Below, piece after piece: positions 1 to 7,296 of a stretch of DNA of 24,373 nt. Position 1 is the first letter of the stretch. The number at the start of each line of letters is the position of its first letter. The notes under the pieces are model-generated. The model was not told where the DNA came from, made no database searches, and saw only the letters and a program-made list of their open reading frames with translations. Source of the DNA: Desulfobulbaceae bacterium UBA5628 (lineage in GTDB: Bacteria; Desulfobacterota; Desulfobulbia; Desulfobulbales; Desulfurivibrionaceae); NCBI GenBank assembly GCA_002421565.1, contig DIKC01000094.1, positions 165 to 24,537 on the forward strand, given 5' to 3'. The position numbers and the translations under genes are program-made.

Positions 1-1
1 C

Positions 2-469
2 AACGCCTACTGCCAGGACAACGAAATCAGTTGGCTGGACTGGCGGCTGGCCGAGGAAAACGACGGGTTGCTGCGTTTTTTTAAGGGCTTGATCCACTTG
101 CGGCGGCAACATTCGATCTTCCGGCGGGATGATTTTTTCCCGCCCCCCGGCCAGGAACGGGAAGCGGCCATAAGCTGGTACGCCAGCCGGCCGGGGCGGC
201 CGGACTGGTCGCCGGAGGCCCGCACCCTGGCGGTCCATCTGCACGGCGGCCACGACTTTCTCCTCCTTTTTAACGGCGGCATGGAACCCTGGTGCTTCGG
301 CCTTGCCACCCCCCCGCCCAACCAGCGCTGGCACCGGCTGATCGACACCGCCGCCCGGCCGCCCGCTGATTTCATCGATGAGGCCAAGGCCCCGCCGATT
401 ACGGCCGATCGCCTGGTGGTGGCGGGCTTCGGGGCAACAGTGCTGATCGCCAAAGGCAAAAAAACATGA
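2..469 (+). CDS. glgX: Glycogen debranching enzyme GlgX, C-terminal fragment (5' end outside window)
   Basis: This is the last 155 residues of a GlgX/isoamylase-type glycosyl hydrolase (GH13), which cleaves alpha-1,6 branches in glycogen in the cytoplasm. The frame opens at base 2 with NAYCQDNEISWLDW, a hallmark of the GlgX/TreX family just after the catalytic barrel. A helical stretch with LRFFKGLIHLRRQHSIF follows, then the C-terminal beta domain (LAVHLHGGHDFLLLFNGG) and the final FGATVLIA strand. The catalytic residues lie upstream and are not visible. The TGA stop at 467-469 overlaps the ATG of the next gene (466), so the two are probably translationally coupled, although no functional link between a debranching enzyme and the following sensor genes is evident. 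Composition matches the left half of the window. The family call is secure; substrate preference cannot be judged from the fragment. Confidence 0.9.
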   Translation, partial: NAYCQDNEISWLDWRLAEENDGLLRFFKGLIHLRRQHSIFRRDDFFPPPGQEREAAISWYASRPGRPDWSPEARTLAVHLHGGHDFLLLFNGGMEPWCFGLATPPPNQRWHRLIDTAARPPADFIDEAKAPPITADRLVVAGFGATVLIAKGKKT

Positions 470-1440
470 GGTCGAGATCCTTTACCATCTTTTTCCTGCT
501 GGCAAGCCTCCTCTTCTGGCTGGGGCCGATCAGCTGCGAATCCTCGGAAAGCGGCAGCCGCCGGGTCAACCCGGCCCTGGTTCTGAGCGAGCAGGAAGTG
601 GCGGAATTGCCGTCCCTGACCACCGGCCCGGCCGCCTTCAAATTCGGCTTTGATCTCCGCAACACCCCGGAGGAGGACGCCCGCCAGTATCTGCCCTTCC
701 TCCGTTACCTGAGCCAGGCCACCGGCCTGGCCTTTGAATTGCGCTTTACTCCCAGGGGTCATAGCCTGGCCGAGGAACTGGCGGCGGGACGGGTGGATTT
801 CGCGGCCATCGGCGGGCTGAGCCTGCTCGCCGCCCAACGACAAGGCTTGGTGACGCCGCTGGCCCAAGGCAAAAACGGGGCCGGCAAAACCAGCTACCAG
901 GCCGCGATCATCGTAACGCCGGCCAGCAAGCTCCAGCGGATCACCGATCTCAGGGGCCAACGACTGGCCCTGGGCGACCGCAACTCCACCCAGGGACACC
1001 TGATTCCCTTGATCATCCTCCATGAACACGGCCTCTCCCTGGCTGATCTTGCGGCCCATAGCTACACCGGCTCCCATGCCGCCTGCGCCGAAGCGGTGCT
1101 GGCCGACCGGGCCGACGCCTGCGGCCTCCAGGATGTGATGGCCCGGCGCCTGGCCGATCAGGGACTGGCCCGGATCATTCACTGGTCAAAGGAATTTCCC
1201 GCCAGCGGTATTGCCGCCCATGCCGGGCTGGAAGCGGCGGTAATCGCCAGGGTCCGCCAGGCCCTGCTTGACTTTGCTCCCCAGGGGAGGGATGCGGACG
1301 GCCTCTATCGCTGGGAACAAACCGAGATGGCCGGCGGCTTCGCTCCGGTCGTTCCCGAAGATTACCTCGAACTGGCCCGCTGGGTCGATTTTTTCGGGCT
1401 GCTCGCCCCCCCTGACACAACCGGGGAGGGGCGGCCATGA
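466..1440 (+). CDS. PhnD-like periplasmic substrate-binding protein, probable sensor partner of the downstream kinase
   Basis: The 324-residue protein starts with a basic, hydrophobic signal sequence (residues 1-24) ending in GPISCESS, a weak lipobox with Cys24 as the possible lipidation site. From about residue 58 it follows the phosphate/phosphonate-binding (PhnD, PF12974) pattern: KFGFDLRNTPEEDARQYLPF, then LAEELAAGRVDFAAIGG, then a central LRGQRLALGDRNSTQGHLIP typical of the ligand cleft. No ABC permease or ATPase is nearby. The gene overlaps both neighbours by four bases (ATGA), and the downstream gene is a membrane histidine kinase. Binding proteins of this type are known to serve as periplasmic sensors for kinases, so a sensory rather than uptake role is the best inference. 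The ligand is unknown; phosphonate or phosphite is only one option, since the fold binds diverse oxyanions and small organics. Confidence 0.75.
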   Translation: MRSRSFTIFFLLASLLFWLGPISCESSESGSRRVNPALVLSEQEVAELPSLTTGPAAFKFGFDLRNTPEEDARQYLPFLRYLSQATGLAFELRFTPRGHSLAEELAAGRVDFAAIGGLSLLAAQRQGLVTPLAQGKNGAGKTSYQAAIIVTPASKLQRITDLRGQRLALGDRNSTQGHLIPLIILHEHGLSLADLAAHSYTGSHAACAEAVLADRADACGLQDVMARRLADQGLARIIHWSKEFPASGIAAHAGLEAAVIARVRQALLDFAPQGRDADGLYRWEQTEMAGGFAPVVPEDYLELARWVDFFGLLAPPDTTGEGRP

Positions 1441-3281
1441 GATTCAAAATCCGCACCGCTATCCTGCTGCTTCTGCTCCTGCTCCTGCCCGCCGCCGGCC
1501 TGGCGATCCTGGGGGGCGCCAACGCCCTGATCAGCCAAGTGCTGGAACATGAAGCCGCGGACAAGGCGCAACTCATCGTCCGAACCGTTTCCGGTCTCTT
1601 GAGCCGTCAGGTAATCGACGGCGAAAAGCTTTCGGCCGGCCGCGAACTGGAGCGCCTGGCCGCCGAAAACCCGGACATTCTTTACGCCTATCTGGTGGAT
1701 TTCGACGGCCGCCTCTTTGCCCACGGCTTCCCGCAAGGTTTCCCCCGGGAATTGTGGCCGCCGGCCGAGGCCGTGAAAAATCCGCCCGCCAGAGCGGGCA
1801 AAATTGCCTGTTATCGCCTGGGTGAGCGGCCGGTCTGCGAAATCAGCCATCCCCTGATCGCGGGGATGAGCGCCCGCCTCTATCTCGGTTTTGACCAAAG
1901 CGGGGTCGCTGCCGCGCAACAAGCCCTTTTCCGGCGGGTGGCCGGGATCACCCTCTTGATCCTGGGCTTGAGCCTGGCCTTGGGCTGGCTGCTGGCCCGC
2001 CGCCTGAGCCGGCCGCTGGAGGATTTCTCCCGGCAACTGGCCGCGCATGAAGGCGGCAGCCCCTTGGCCAGGGTGGCGATCCCGCCCGGCTGTCCGGCCG
2101 AAGTGGCGGTGATGATCAGCAATGTCAACGAACTGGCGGCCGAACAGGGCCGCCTGGAAAAGGCCCTGCGGGAACGGGAACGGGCCTTGAAGGAGGCCGA
2201 GGAAGCGGGCCAGGTCGGCCTCTATATCTATGACATTCAGGCCGATACCTGGACCAGTTCGGCGACTATGGACCGAATTTTCGGGATCGATGCCGACTTC
2301 CCGCGCACCGCCGCGGGCTGGGAAGAATTGATCCATCCGGCCCAGCGCCAGGAGATGCGCAACTATCTGGCGATGATTATCCGCGAGCACCAGCCCTTCA
2401 GGCGGCCCTACCGGATCATCCGGCCGGCGGACGGGGCGGAGCGCTGGGTGCTGGGCCTGGGCGAGGTGGAATACGATGATGATGACGGCCATCCCCTCTT
2501 CATGGTCGGCACCATCCAGGACATCACCCAGCAAAGGCAACTGGAGGAACAGTTCCGTCAGGCCCAAAAGATGGAGTCGGTGGGCACCCTGGCCGGCGGT
2601 ATTGCCCATGACTTCAACAACCTGCTCACCGCGATCATCGGCTACGGCCAGATCACCCTGATGGAAATGGGGCCGGATGATCCCCACCGCCAGAATATCA
2701 CGGACATCCTCGCGGCCGCCAACCGGGGCGCCCATCTCACCAAATCCCTGCTCCTCTTCAGCCGCAAGCAGAGCAGCGACCGCCGGCCGGTGAATTTAAA
2801 CGAGGTGATCGGCGGGGTTGAGACCCTGCTGCGGCGGATGATCGGCGAGGACATCAGCCTGCGAACCGATCTGCCGCCGGAGCCGGTGCCGCTGCTGGCC
2901 GACGCCCACCAACTGGAGCAGGTATTGATGAATCTGGCCGCCAATGCCCGCGACGCCATGCCCAAGGGCGGCAGCCTGCAACTGAGCGTGGGAAGAACGG
3001 AGCTGGGCGACGATTTCGTGGCCGCCCACGGCTACGGCCGGCCCGGCTGCTACGCCCTGCTCACGGTCAGCGACACCGGCCAGGGGATGAGCGAAGAGAC
3101 CCGCCAGCGCCTGTTTGAACCATTCTTTTCCACCAAGGAAGTGGGCAAGGGCACCGGCCTGGGGCTGGCGGTGGTCTATGGGATCATCAAGCAGCATGAG
3201 GGCTATATCACGGTGGAGAGCAGCCCCGGAGCCGGCACGGTATTTCGGATTTACCTGCCGTTGTTGAGGGCGGAATGCTGA
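1437..3281 (+). CDS. Membrane-bound PAS sensor histidine kinase
   Basis: The 614-residue protein has TM1 at about 6-27, an extracytoplasmic sensor region (28-165), TM2 at about 168-187, a HAMP-like linker (188-241), a coiled segment and a PAS/PAC module (about 255-367, ending in [13 protein letters not shown]). The HisKA domain has its phospho-acceptor in [11 protein letters not shown] (His391). The HATPase domain shows an N box ([10 protein letters not shown]), a G1 box (DTGQGMS), an F-box region (LFEPFFSTK) and a G2 box (GTGLGLAVV). It ends without a receiver domain, and no response regulator lies in the window, so its output partner is elsewhere. Its ATG overlaps the stop of the PhnD-like gene and its 3' end overlaps queH by seven bases. 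The extracytoplasmic region is short and matches no fold I can name. The preceding binding protein could report ligand to it. Confidence 0.9.
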   Translation: MRFKIRTAILLLLLLLLPAAGLAILGGANALISQVLEHEAADKAQLIVRTVSGLLSRQVIDGEKLSAGRELERLAAENPDILYAYLVDFDGRLFAHGFPQGFPRELWPPAEAVKNPPARAGKIACYRLGERPVCEISHPLIAGMSARLYLGFDQSGVAAAQQALFRRVAGITLLILGLSLALGWLLARRLSRPLEDFSRQLAAHEGGSPLARVAIPPGCPAEVAVMISNVNELAAEQGRLEKALRERERALKEAEEAGQVGLYIYDIQADTWTSSATMDRIFGIDADFPRTAAGWEELIHPAQRQEMRNYLAMIIREHQPFRRPYRIIRPADGAERWVLGLGEVEYDDDDGHPLFMVGTIQDITQQRQLEEQFRQAQKMESVGTLAGGIAHDFNNLLTAIIGYGQITLMEMGPDDPHRQNITDILAAANRGAHLTKSLLLFSRKQSSDRRPVNLNEVIGGVETLLRRMIGEDISLRTDLPPEPVPLLADAHQLEQVLMNLAANARDAMPKGGSLQLSVGRTELGDDFVAAHGYGRPGCYALLTVSDTGQGMSEETRQRLFEPFFSTKEVGKGTGLGLAVVYGIIKQHEGYITVESSPGAGTVFRIYLPLLRAEC

Positions 3282-3805
3282 AACTGCTCCTCCATATCTG
3301 CTGCGGCCCCTGCGCCTGCTATCCCCTGGAGGTGCTGGCGGCCGAAGGCGCGGCGGTGACCGGCTTTTTTTTCAATCCCAATATCCATCCCTACCAAGAA
3401 TTCCAGCGCCGACTCGCGGCCCTGGAAGAGCTGGCCGGCCACACCGGCCTGGCGGTTGCATACGAACGGGATTACGGGCTGCGGGAGTATCTGCGGCAGG
3501 TGGTGTTCCACGAGGACGAACGCTGCCCGATCTGCTACCGGATGCGGCTGACCGCCGCCGCCCGGCGGGCCGCCGAACTGGGCCTGGACGCCTTCAGCAC
3601 CACCCTTCTCTACAGCCGCTACCAGCGTCATGAAGTGATCCGGGAAATCGGGGAAGAGGCGGGCCGCCTGGCCGGGGTGCCCTTTTTCTACCGGGATTTC
3701 CGGGGCGGCTGGCAAGCAGGCATCACCCGCTCCAAGGAACTCGGCCTCTACCGCCAGCCCTACTGCGGCTGCATCTACAGCGAGCAGGACCGCTACCGGA
3801 AATAG
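3275..3805 (+). CDS. queH: Epoxyqueuosine reductase QueH
   Basis: The 176-residue protein fits the QueH (former DUF208) family, which reduces epoxyqueuosine to queuosine in tRNA as a non-homologous replacement for the cobalamin-dependent QueG. The cysteine pattern is visible: Cys9-Cys10 with Cys13 in LHICCGPCACYP, Cys84 and Cys87 in ERCPICYRMR, and Cys164/Cys166 in PYCGCIYS, the set expected for its iron-sulfur and metal sites. The PP-loop-like N-terminus and the FSTTLLYSRYQ segment are also typical. Length is normal for the short form of the family. It overlaps the kinase gene by seven bases, so it is probably translated from the same message although the functions appear unrelated. It converges on bamD with only nine bases between the stops. 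Confidence 0.92.
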   Translation: MLKLLLHICCGPCACYPLEVLAAEGAAVTGFFFNPNIHPYQEFQRRLAALEELAGHTGLAVAYERDYGLREYLRQVVFHEDERCPICYRMRLTAAARRAAELGLDAFSTTLLYSRYQRHEVIREIGEEAGRLAGVPFFYRDFRGGWQAGITRSKELGLYRQPYCGCIYSEQDRYRK

Positions 3806-3814
3806 GCGGGCGGA

Positions 3815-4660
3815 TTACTCGGAGGGGGTGCCGGAGCCAAAGACCGACGGGGTCATCGCTTCGATGAAGCCGCGCCAGTTGGGCATCGAGAGGTCGGGCA
3901 GCCAGTCGCGCCAGCTACGGGTGGGCGGGGTGCCGGCTTCGAGCAGGGCAAGCAGTTCCCCGGCCTTGGGCACGATGGCGGTGTCGGGATAGGTGGTCAG
4001 CAGGTAGTCGAGCCGCCCTTCGGCCTGCTCATACTCCCCGGTCTTGACATAGAAGGTGGCGACGTACATCTCGTGACGGGCGAGGAAATCGCGGCTGGCC
4101 TGAATCCTGGCCCGCGCCTCGACCTCGTAGGGCGAGCCGGGAAAACTCTGCACCAGCCGGGAGAAGGCGGCAATGGCGTCGATGGCGTGACCCGGATCGC
4201 GGTCGATACTGTCGATTTGCAGGTAATGGCACAGCCCCATTTGAAAAAGAACGTAGGGGATCGCCTCGTTGGTGGGATGATTGGCCTCGAATTCCTGGTA
4301 GAGGAGGTGGGCCTCGCGGTAATTATCCAGATAAAACTGGGCGTCCGCCGCCTTCAGTTCGGCCAGCAGCCCCACCGCGCTGAAGGGATAGCGATCCTTA
4401 ATATCCTGAAAGATCTTGAGCGCCTTCTTGTAATTTCCCCGGTTCATCTCCTCGACCCCGTTCATCGCCAGGAATTCCGGGGTTTGCGGCCCCTGATCCG
4501 GGTCGCCCAGGCCGAAAAAGTCCAGGGTCTTGTCAAAGGTGGCGCAACCGCCCAGGCCAACCGCCAGCCAGGCCAGCAAGAGCAACGCCGCCAGACCGGC
4601 TTTCCGCGGGGCGGAAGCCGGGGCCGACGGCGTGGTAATGTTGTTCGATGATGATTTCAC
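3815..4660 (-). CDS. bamD: BamD-like outer-membrane assembly lipoprotein (TPR)
   Basis: The 281-residue protein has an N-terminal signal with a clear lipobox, AVGLGGCATF, placing the lipidated cysteine at residue 39. It is followed by tetratricopeptide-like helices from about 65 to 235 (for example EEMNRGNYKKALKIFQDIKD and YREAHLLYQEFEANHP), the arrangement of BamD/YfiO. BamD is the essential lipoprotein of the BAM complex that inserts beta-barrel proteins into the outer membrane from the periplasm. The start is GTG at 4658-4660, overlapping the trxA stop (GTGA), so it appears translationally coupled to trxA and likely depends on the trxA promoter. The N-terminal segment before the hydrophobic core is unusually long (about 20 residues). 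An internal start cannot be excluded, but none is better placed. The last 35 residues look unstructured. Confidence 0.85.
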   Translation of the reverse strand: MKSSSNNITTPSAPASAPRKAGLAALLLLAWLAVGLGGCATFDKTLDFFGLGDPDQGPQTPEFLAMNGVEEMNRGNYKKALKIFQDIKDRYPFSAVGLLAELKAADAQFYLDNYREAHLLYQEFEANHPTNEAIPYVLFQMGLCHYLQIDSIDRDPGHAIDAIAAFSRLVQSFPGSPYEVEARARIQASRDFLARHEMYVATFYVKTGEYEQAEGRLDYLLTTYPDTAIVPKAGELLALLEAGTPPTRSWRDWLPDLSMPNWRGFIEAMTPSVFGSGTPSE

Positions 4661-4986
4661 AGGGCCTTGTTGAGCATGGCCGTCAACTGGGGCTTGCCGA
4701 CCGCGCCGGTGATCTGGTCCAGCACCTCGCCGTTTTTGAACAGGATCAGGGTGGGAATGGCGCGAATCCCGTACTTGCCGGGGGTGGCGGGGTTGTCGTC
4801 GACGTTCATCTTGCCGATCTTGACCTTGCCGTCAAACTCCCCGGCCAGCTCGTCGATTACCGGCCCGATCGCCTTGCACGGCCCGCACCAGGGCGCCCAG
4901 AAATCGACCAGCACCGGCTGACCGCTCTTTAAAACCTGGGCATCGAAATCCGCATCGGAAAAATGGTTCACCTTGTCACTTGCCAT
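4657..4986 (-). CDS. trxA: Thioredoxin
   Basis: This 109-residue cytoplasmic thiol-disulfide oxidoreductase has the WAPWCGPCKAIGP active site (Cys34 and Cys37), the cis-proline segment AIPTLILF and the terminal FKNGE/GAVGKPQL region. Length and order match thioredoxin 1. The frame stays open upstream to 5088, but the start chosen is the ATG at 4984-4986: it is preceded by AGGAG at good spacing, and the upstream frame runs through the promoter elements at 5060-5088. Its TGA overlaps the GTG of bamD. It probably supplies reducing power to general reductases; QueH on the facing strand is only a neighbour. Confidence 0.96.
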   Translation of the reverse strand: MASDKVNHFSDADFDAQVLKSGQPVLVDFWAPWCGPCKAIGPVIDELAGEFDGKVKIGKMNVDDNPATPGKYGIRAIPTLILFKNGEVLDQITGAVGKPQLTAMLNKAL

Positions 4987-5059
4987 AATCTGATTCTCCT
5001 TATGGTTGCTGGTGTCTTCGCAAAGAGGCCGGCACCCTGCCGGTGATTTTTCGTCGCCC

Positions 5060-5088
5060 ATTGTAACGGTTACGGCAACCGCTGACAA
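5060..5088 (-). promoter_or_regulatory. Sigma70-type promoter of trxA-bamD
   Basis: Read on the minus strand, TTGTCA (5083-5088) is followed after exactly 17 bases by TACAAT (5060-5065). Each hexamer is one base off consensus. Transcription would begin near 5053, giving a leader of about 65 bases before the thioredoxin ATG. A perfect short dyad, GTAACGGTTAC at 5063-5073, overlaps the -10 element and spacer and might be an operator; that part is inference. Confidence 0.65.
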
Positions 5089-5120
5089 TTCATTTGTTTA
5101 AGCCTGTTTGTTTAAACCGA

Positions 5121-5196
5121 GGCCCTTAATGGCAAAAGCCGCTACGAAAAATAAAACGACGGCTCAAAACCTGCCCCTCGACCGGATCAGCCGCCT
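5121..5196 (+). repeat. Degenerate intergenic copy of two segments of the DHH-CBS-nucleotidyltransferase gene region
   Basis: Bases 5160-5196 match 9913-9950, inside the downstream fusion gene, at 35 of 38 aligned columns (one gap and two substitutions, both C/T). Bases 5121-5162 also align, more weakly (about 36 of 43 columns), with 9705-9746, which lies directly before that gene's ATG. The two partner segments are about 165 bases apart at the gene but contiguous here, as if this were an internally deleted copy. The match keeps the reading frame, and both copies encode NLPLDRISRL. Alignment was done by eye. Confidence 0.6.
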
Positions 5197-5224
5197 TCCG
5201 GCATCAGCTCGCCTCAGGCCGTAA
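5129..5224 (+). CDS. Possible 31-residue ORF spanning the degenerate repeat
   Basis: ATG at 5129 opens a 31-codon frame ending in TAA at 5222-5224. GAGG at 5119-5122 lies six bases before the ATG, a plausible ribosome site. The peptide begins MAKAATKNKTTAQ and continues with NLPLDRISRL, ten residues identical to part of the DHH domain of the fusion protein at 9748. The shared segment differs only at synonymous third positions (three codons). I recognise no family; it could equally be a dead gene fragment that happens to keep an open frame. Confidence 0.25.
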   Translation: MAKAATKNKTTAQNLPLDRISRLPASARLRP

Positions 5225-5294
5225 GATCGTTTGAGCCGGACGGTAAAACATGGTATGCAAAGAGAAATATCCGCAAAGGAGGAAGGGCCACGCC

Positions 5295-5990
5295 ATGCAT
5301 CTGGAAATAATTCTGCTGATCCTTGAATCGGTCCTGCTGGTCTTCACCATCGTGCTCCTCATATACAGCATCAGGGAGGGCACCGAAAGAAAAAGTCTCC
5401 TGCAGGAGGTGGGACGGGCGACCCGGATGCTCACCCGTCTGGAGTATTTTCTCACCGTGACCGATACCATGAACGCGGCCCAAAAGGAAGTAATCGGCTG
5501 CATCACCGGCCGGCTGCCGGCCGACGTGGACAGCGTCCGGCTGAAGAGCGTTACCGACAGCATTCGCAAACTCACCGAGCGCGGCGTGCAGGTTAAATAT
5601 CTCATGCCCAAGATGCACGACCGCCTCCATATCGGCTTTCGCTACAGCCAGGCCGGGGCCGAGGTGCGCTATTCCAGTTGTCTGGTCAGGGCCGATGTGC
5701 GCTATATCGTGGCCGACTCCCGGGTGACGGTCATCGGCGTCCCGGAATACGAGGACGCCCACGAGGACACGAAAAAGGGCTACCGGCTGCCCTCCGAAGG
5801 CTGGAGCGGCATCTTGAAGGAGTTCTTCCTCGGGTGCTGGCACGATTCGGTCTCTTTCGACGATTATCTGCGCTACGTCATCGAACACACCGGCGGCTCT
5901 CCGAAGATGCTGGCCCGGGAGTTGAAACTCGACGAGGCGGCCATCGAAAAATTCGCGACCAGGCTCGTCGGCGGGGCCGACGATTCTTAA
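5295..5990 (+). CDS. Unknown membrane-anchored protein with a PLD-like domain
   Basis: The 231-residue product has one N-terminal membrane helix (residues 4-25), a short linker, and a soluble cytoplasmic or periplasmic part. Residues about 75-180 (RLKSVTDSIRKLTERGVQVKY and then RYIVADSRVTVIGVPE) resemble the phospholipase-D-like fold found in TrmB-type regulators and related proteins. I see no HKD catalytic motif, so nuclease or lipase activity is unlikely. The C-terminal 40 residues (KMLARELKLDEAAIEKFATR) look helical. The start chosen is the ATG at 5295, preceded by AAAGGAGGAAGGG; a longer reading from 5250 would add 15 polar residues with a weaker ribosome site. It stands alone between trxA and the convergent cyd operon. 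Function unknown. Confidence 0.7.
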   Translation: MHLEIILLILESVLLVFTIVLLIYSIREGTERKSLLQEVGRATRMLTRLEYFLTVTDTMNAAQKEVIGCITGRLPADVDSVRLKSVTDSIRKLTERGVQVKYLMPKMHDRLHIGFRYSQAGAEVRYSSCLVRADVRYIVADSRVTVIGVPEYEDAHEDTKKGYRLPSEGWSGILKEFFLGCWHDSVSFDDYLRYVIEHTGGSPKMLARELKLDEAAIEKFATRLVGGADDS

Positions 5991-6000
5991 ACCTGAAAAG

Positions 6001-6024
6001 AAAAAGGGGGGCCGTGAGCCCCCC
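6001..6024 (-). terminator. Rho-independent terminator of the cyd operon
   Basis: GGGGGGC (6006-6012) pairs with GCCCCCC (6018-6024) around a five-base loop. Read on the minus strand the hairpin is followed by TTTTTCTTTT, a good intrinsic terminator 28 bases after the cydX stop. On the plus strand the tract after it is only TTCTCG, so it should act weakly on the gene ending at 5990. Confidence 0.8.
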
Positions 6025-6051
6025 TTCTCGTGCATCCGTTAATCGTTTTTT

Positions 6052-6144
6052 TTACAGCATATCCGCCTTGGCGAGCAGCAACTCCGCTATTTTCAGGGAG
6101 CCTCCCACCACCAGCAACCAGCCGACCAGCAAAAATACGGTCAT
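6052..6144 (-). CDS. cydX: CydX-like small subunit of cytochrome bd oxidase
   Basis: The 30-residue protein MTVFLLVGWLLVVGGSLKIA plus a ten-residue tail forms a single membrane helix. It lies 13 bases after cydB on the same strand, where CydX (or an analogous small subunit) sits in most cyd operons; in E. coli CydX stabilises the haem centres of cytochrome bd. The ATG at 6142-6144 is preceded by GGAGG at normal spacing, which supports real translation. Sequence similarity to E. coli CydX is slight, mainly a Trp in the helix and a Glu near its end, so the name rests mostly on position, size and topology. Confidence 0.65.
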   Translation of the reverse strand: MTVFLLVGWLLVVGGSLKIAELLLAKADML

Positions 6145-6157
6145 CGTTTTTCCTCCA

Positions 6158-7294
6158 TCAATAAAGTTTGTTGAGCTCGGCATCCGCCAAATCCGCCTCG
6201 GAGAGCTTGCGCGCATCCATGGCCCGCCAGACGTAGAAAATGTAGGCGAGGACAAAGGGTACCGCCAAGGCCACGTAACTCATGGCGGTGAGGGTATAAT
6301 GGCTGCTCGAAGCGTTATGGATGGTGAGACTCGCCTGCAAATCGAATTTGGACGGATAAAAGGCGGTGTTATTGTAACCGGCCAGGGAAAAGACGCTCAG
6401 CCCCACCAATACCGTACCCAGGCCCCCGTACCAGATACCGCAGCGGCATTTCCGGAAGGCATTGAGGGCCACGCCGGCGATCACCAGCAGCAGGCCGGCG
6501 ACCAGCAAGAGGGCCACCAAGGGCATCTCGGTCAGGTTGGCCAGATACTTGCCGGGAACCAGGCTGACCACCCCGGTGGCCGGATCGACCCCGTAACCGT
6601 CCATGACCACCAGGCTGCCCAGGACATAAAGAAGAAAGGGCAGGCAGAGGAGCAGGTTGAGCAAGGCCGATTTTTGGGTCTTGGACACCAGCGGCTGATA
6701 ATCGACGTTATTGGTCAGGTACATGGCCCCCAGGATCCTGGCGACAAAGACCAGAAAGAGGCCAAGGGCGACATTGAAGGGATTGAAGGCCGCCTCCAGA
6801 CCCCGCAGGCCGTGCTGCCAGGTCACCTGATTGTAATCGTTGAGGCTGAAATTGGAACCGGTGAAAAAGGTCCCCACCGCCGCCCCGATCAGGAGGATGC
6901 CGAGACTGCCGTTGATGAACAGGAACCAGTCATAGGTGGCGGTGCCGAGCAGGTTGTCCGGCTTACTCCGGTACTCGTAACTCACCGCCTGGACGATAAA
7001 GGTGAAAAGAATCGCCATCCACACCCAGTAGGCGCCGCCGAAACTGGTGGCGTAAAAAAGGGGGAAGGCCGCGAACAGGGCGCCGCCGAAGAGGACCAGG
7101 GTGGTGAAGGTGAGTTCCCATTTCCGGCCCAGGGAGTTGGCGATCAGTTTTTTCTCCGTCTCGTTTTTCGCCAGGGTGAGGAGCAGGGTCTGCCCCCCTT
7201 GAACAAAGGTGAGAAAGAGAAAGAGAGAGCCGACCACGCTGGCGATCAGCCACCAGAGTTGTTGCAGAGTGGATAATTCAAGACTTCCGAACAT
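6158..7294 (-). CDS. cydB: Cytochrome bd quinol oxidase subunit II (CydB)
   Basis: The 378-residue polytopic protein has about nine membrane helices and is the second large subunit of cytochrome bd, which oxidises quinol and reduces oxygen to water with high affinity at the inner membrane. The N-terminus (LQQLWWLIASVVGSLFLFLT, then FVQGGQTLL) and the internal KWELTFTTLVLFGGALFAAF are typical of CydB. The start is the ATG at 7292-7294 with GGAGGAG upstream, two bases after the cydA stop; the frame stays open further upstream but that part overlaps cydA. It lies in the order rrf2, DUF4492, cydA, cydB, cydX, consistent with one transcript. No truncation or odd composition is visible. Confidence 0.95.
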   Translation of the reverse strand: MFGSLELSTLQQLWWLIASVVGSLFLFLTFVQGGQTLLLTLAKNETEKKLIANSLGRKWELTFTTLVLFGGALFAAFPLFYATSFGGAYWVWMAILFTFIVQAVSYEYRSKPDNLLGTATYDWFLFINGSLGILLIGAAVGTFFTGSNFSLNDYNQVTWQHGLRGLEAAFNPFNVALGLFLVFVARILGAMYLTNNVDYQPLVSKTQKSALLNLLLCLPFLLYVLGSLVVMDGYGVDPATGVVSLVPGKYLANLTEMPLVALLLVAGLLLVIAGVALNAFRKCRCGIWYGGLGTVLVGLSVFSLAGYNNTAFYPSKFDLQASLTIHNASSSHYTLTAMSYVALAVPFVLAYIFYVWRAMDARKLSEADLADAELNKLY

Positions 7295-7296
7295 GA

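Noticed and set aside
1362..2735. A 457-codon minus-strand frame opposite the histidine kinase
   Set aside because: It has no domain, no ribosome site, and covers the conserved kinase gene.
5678..7276. A 532-codon plus-strand frame running from the PLD-like gene across the terminator into cydB antisense
   Set aside because: It crosses a strong terminator and two real genes in the wrong frame or strand and has a composition typical of shadows.
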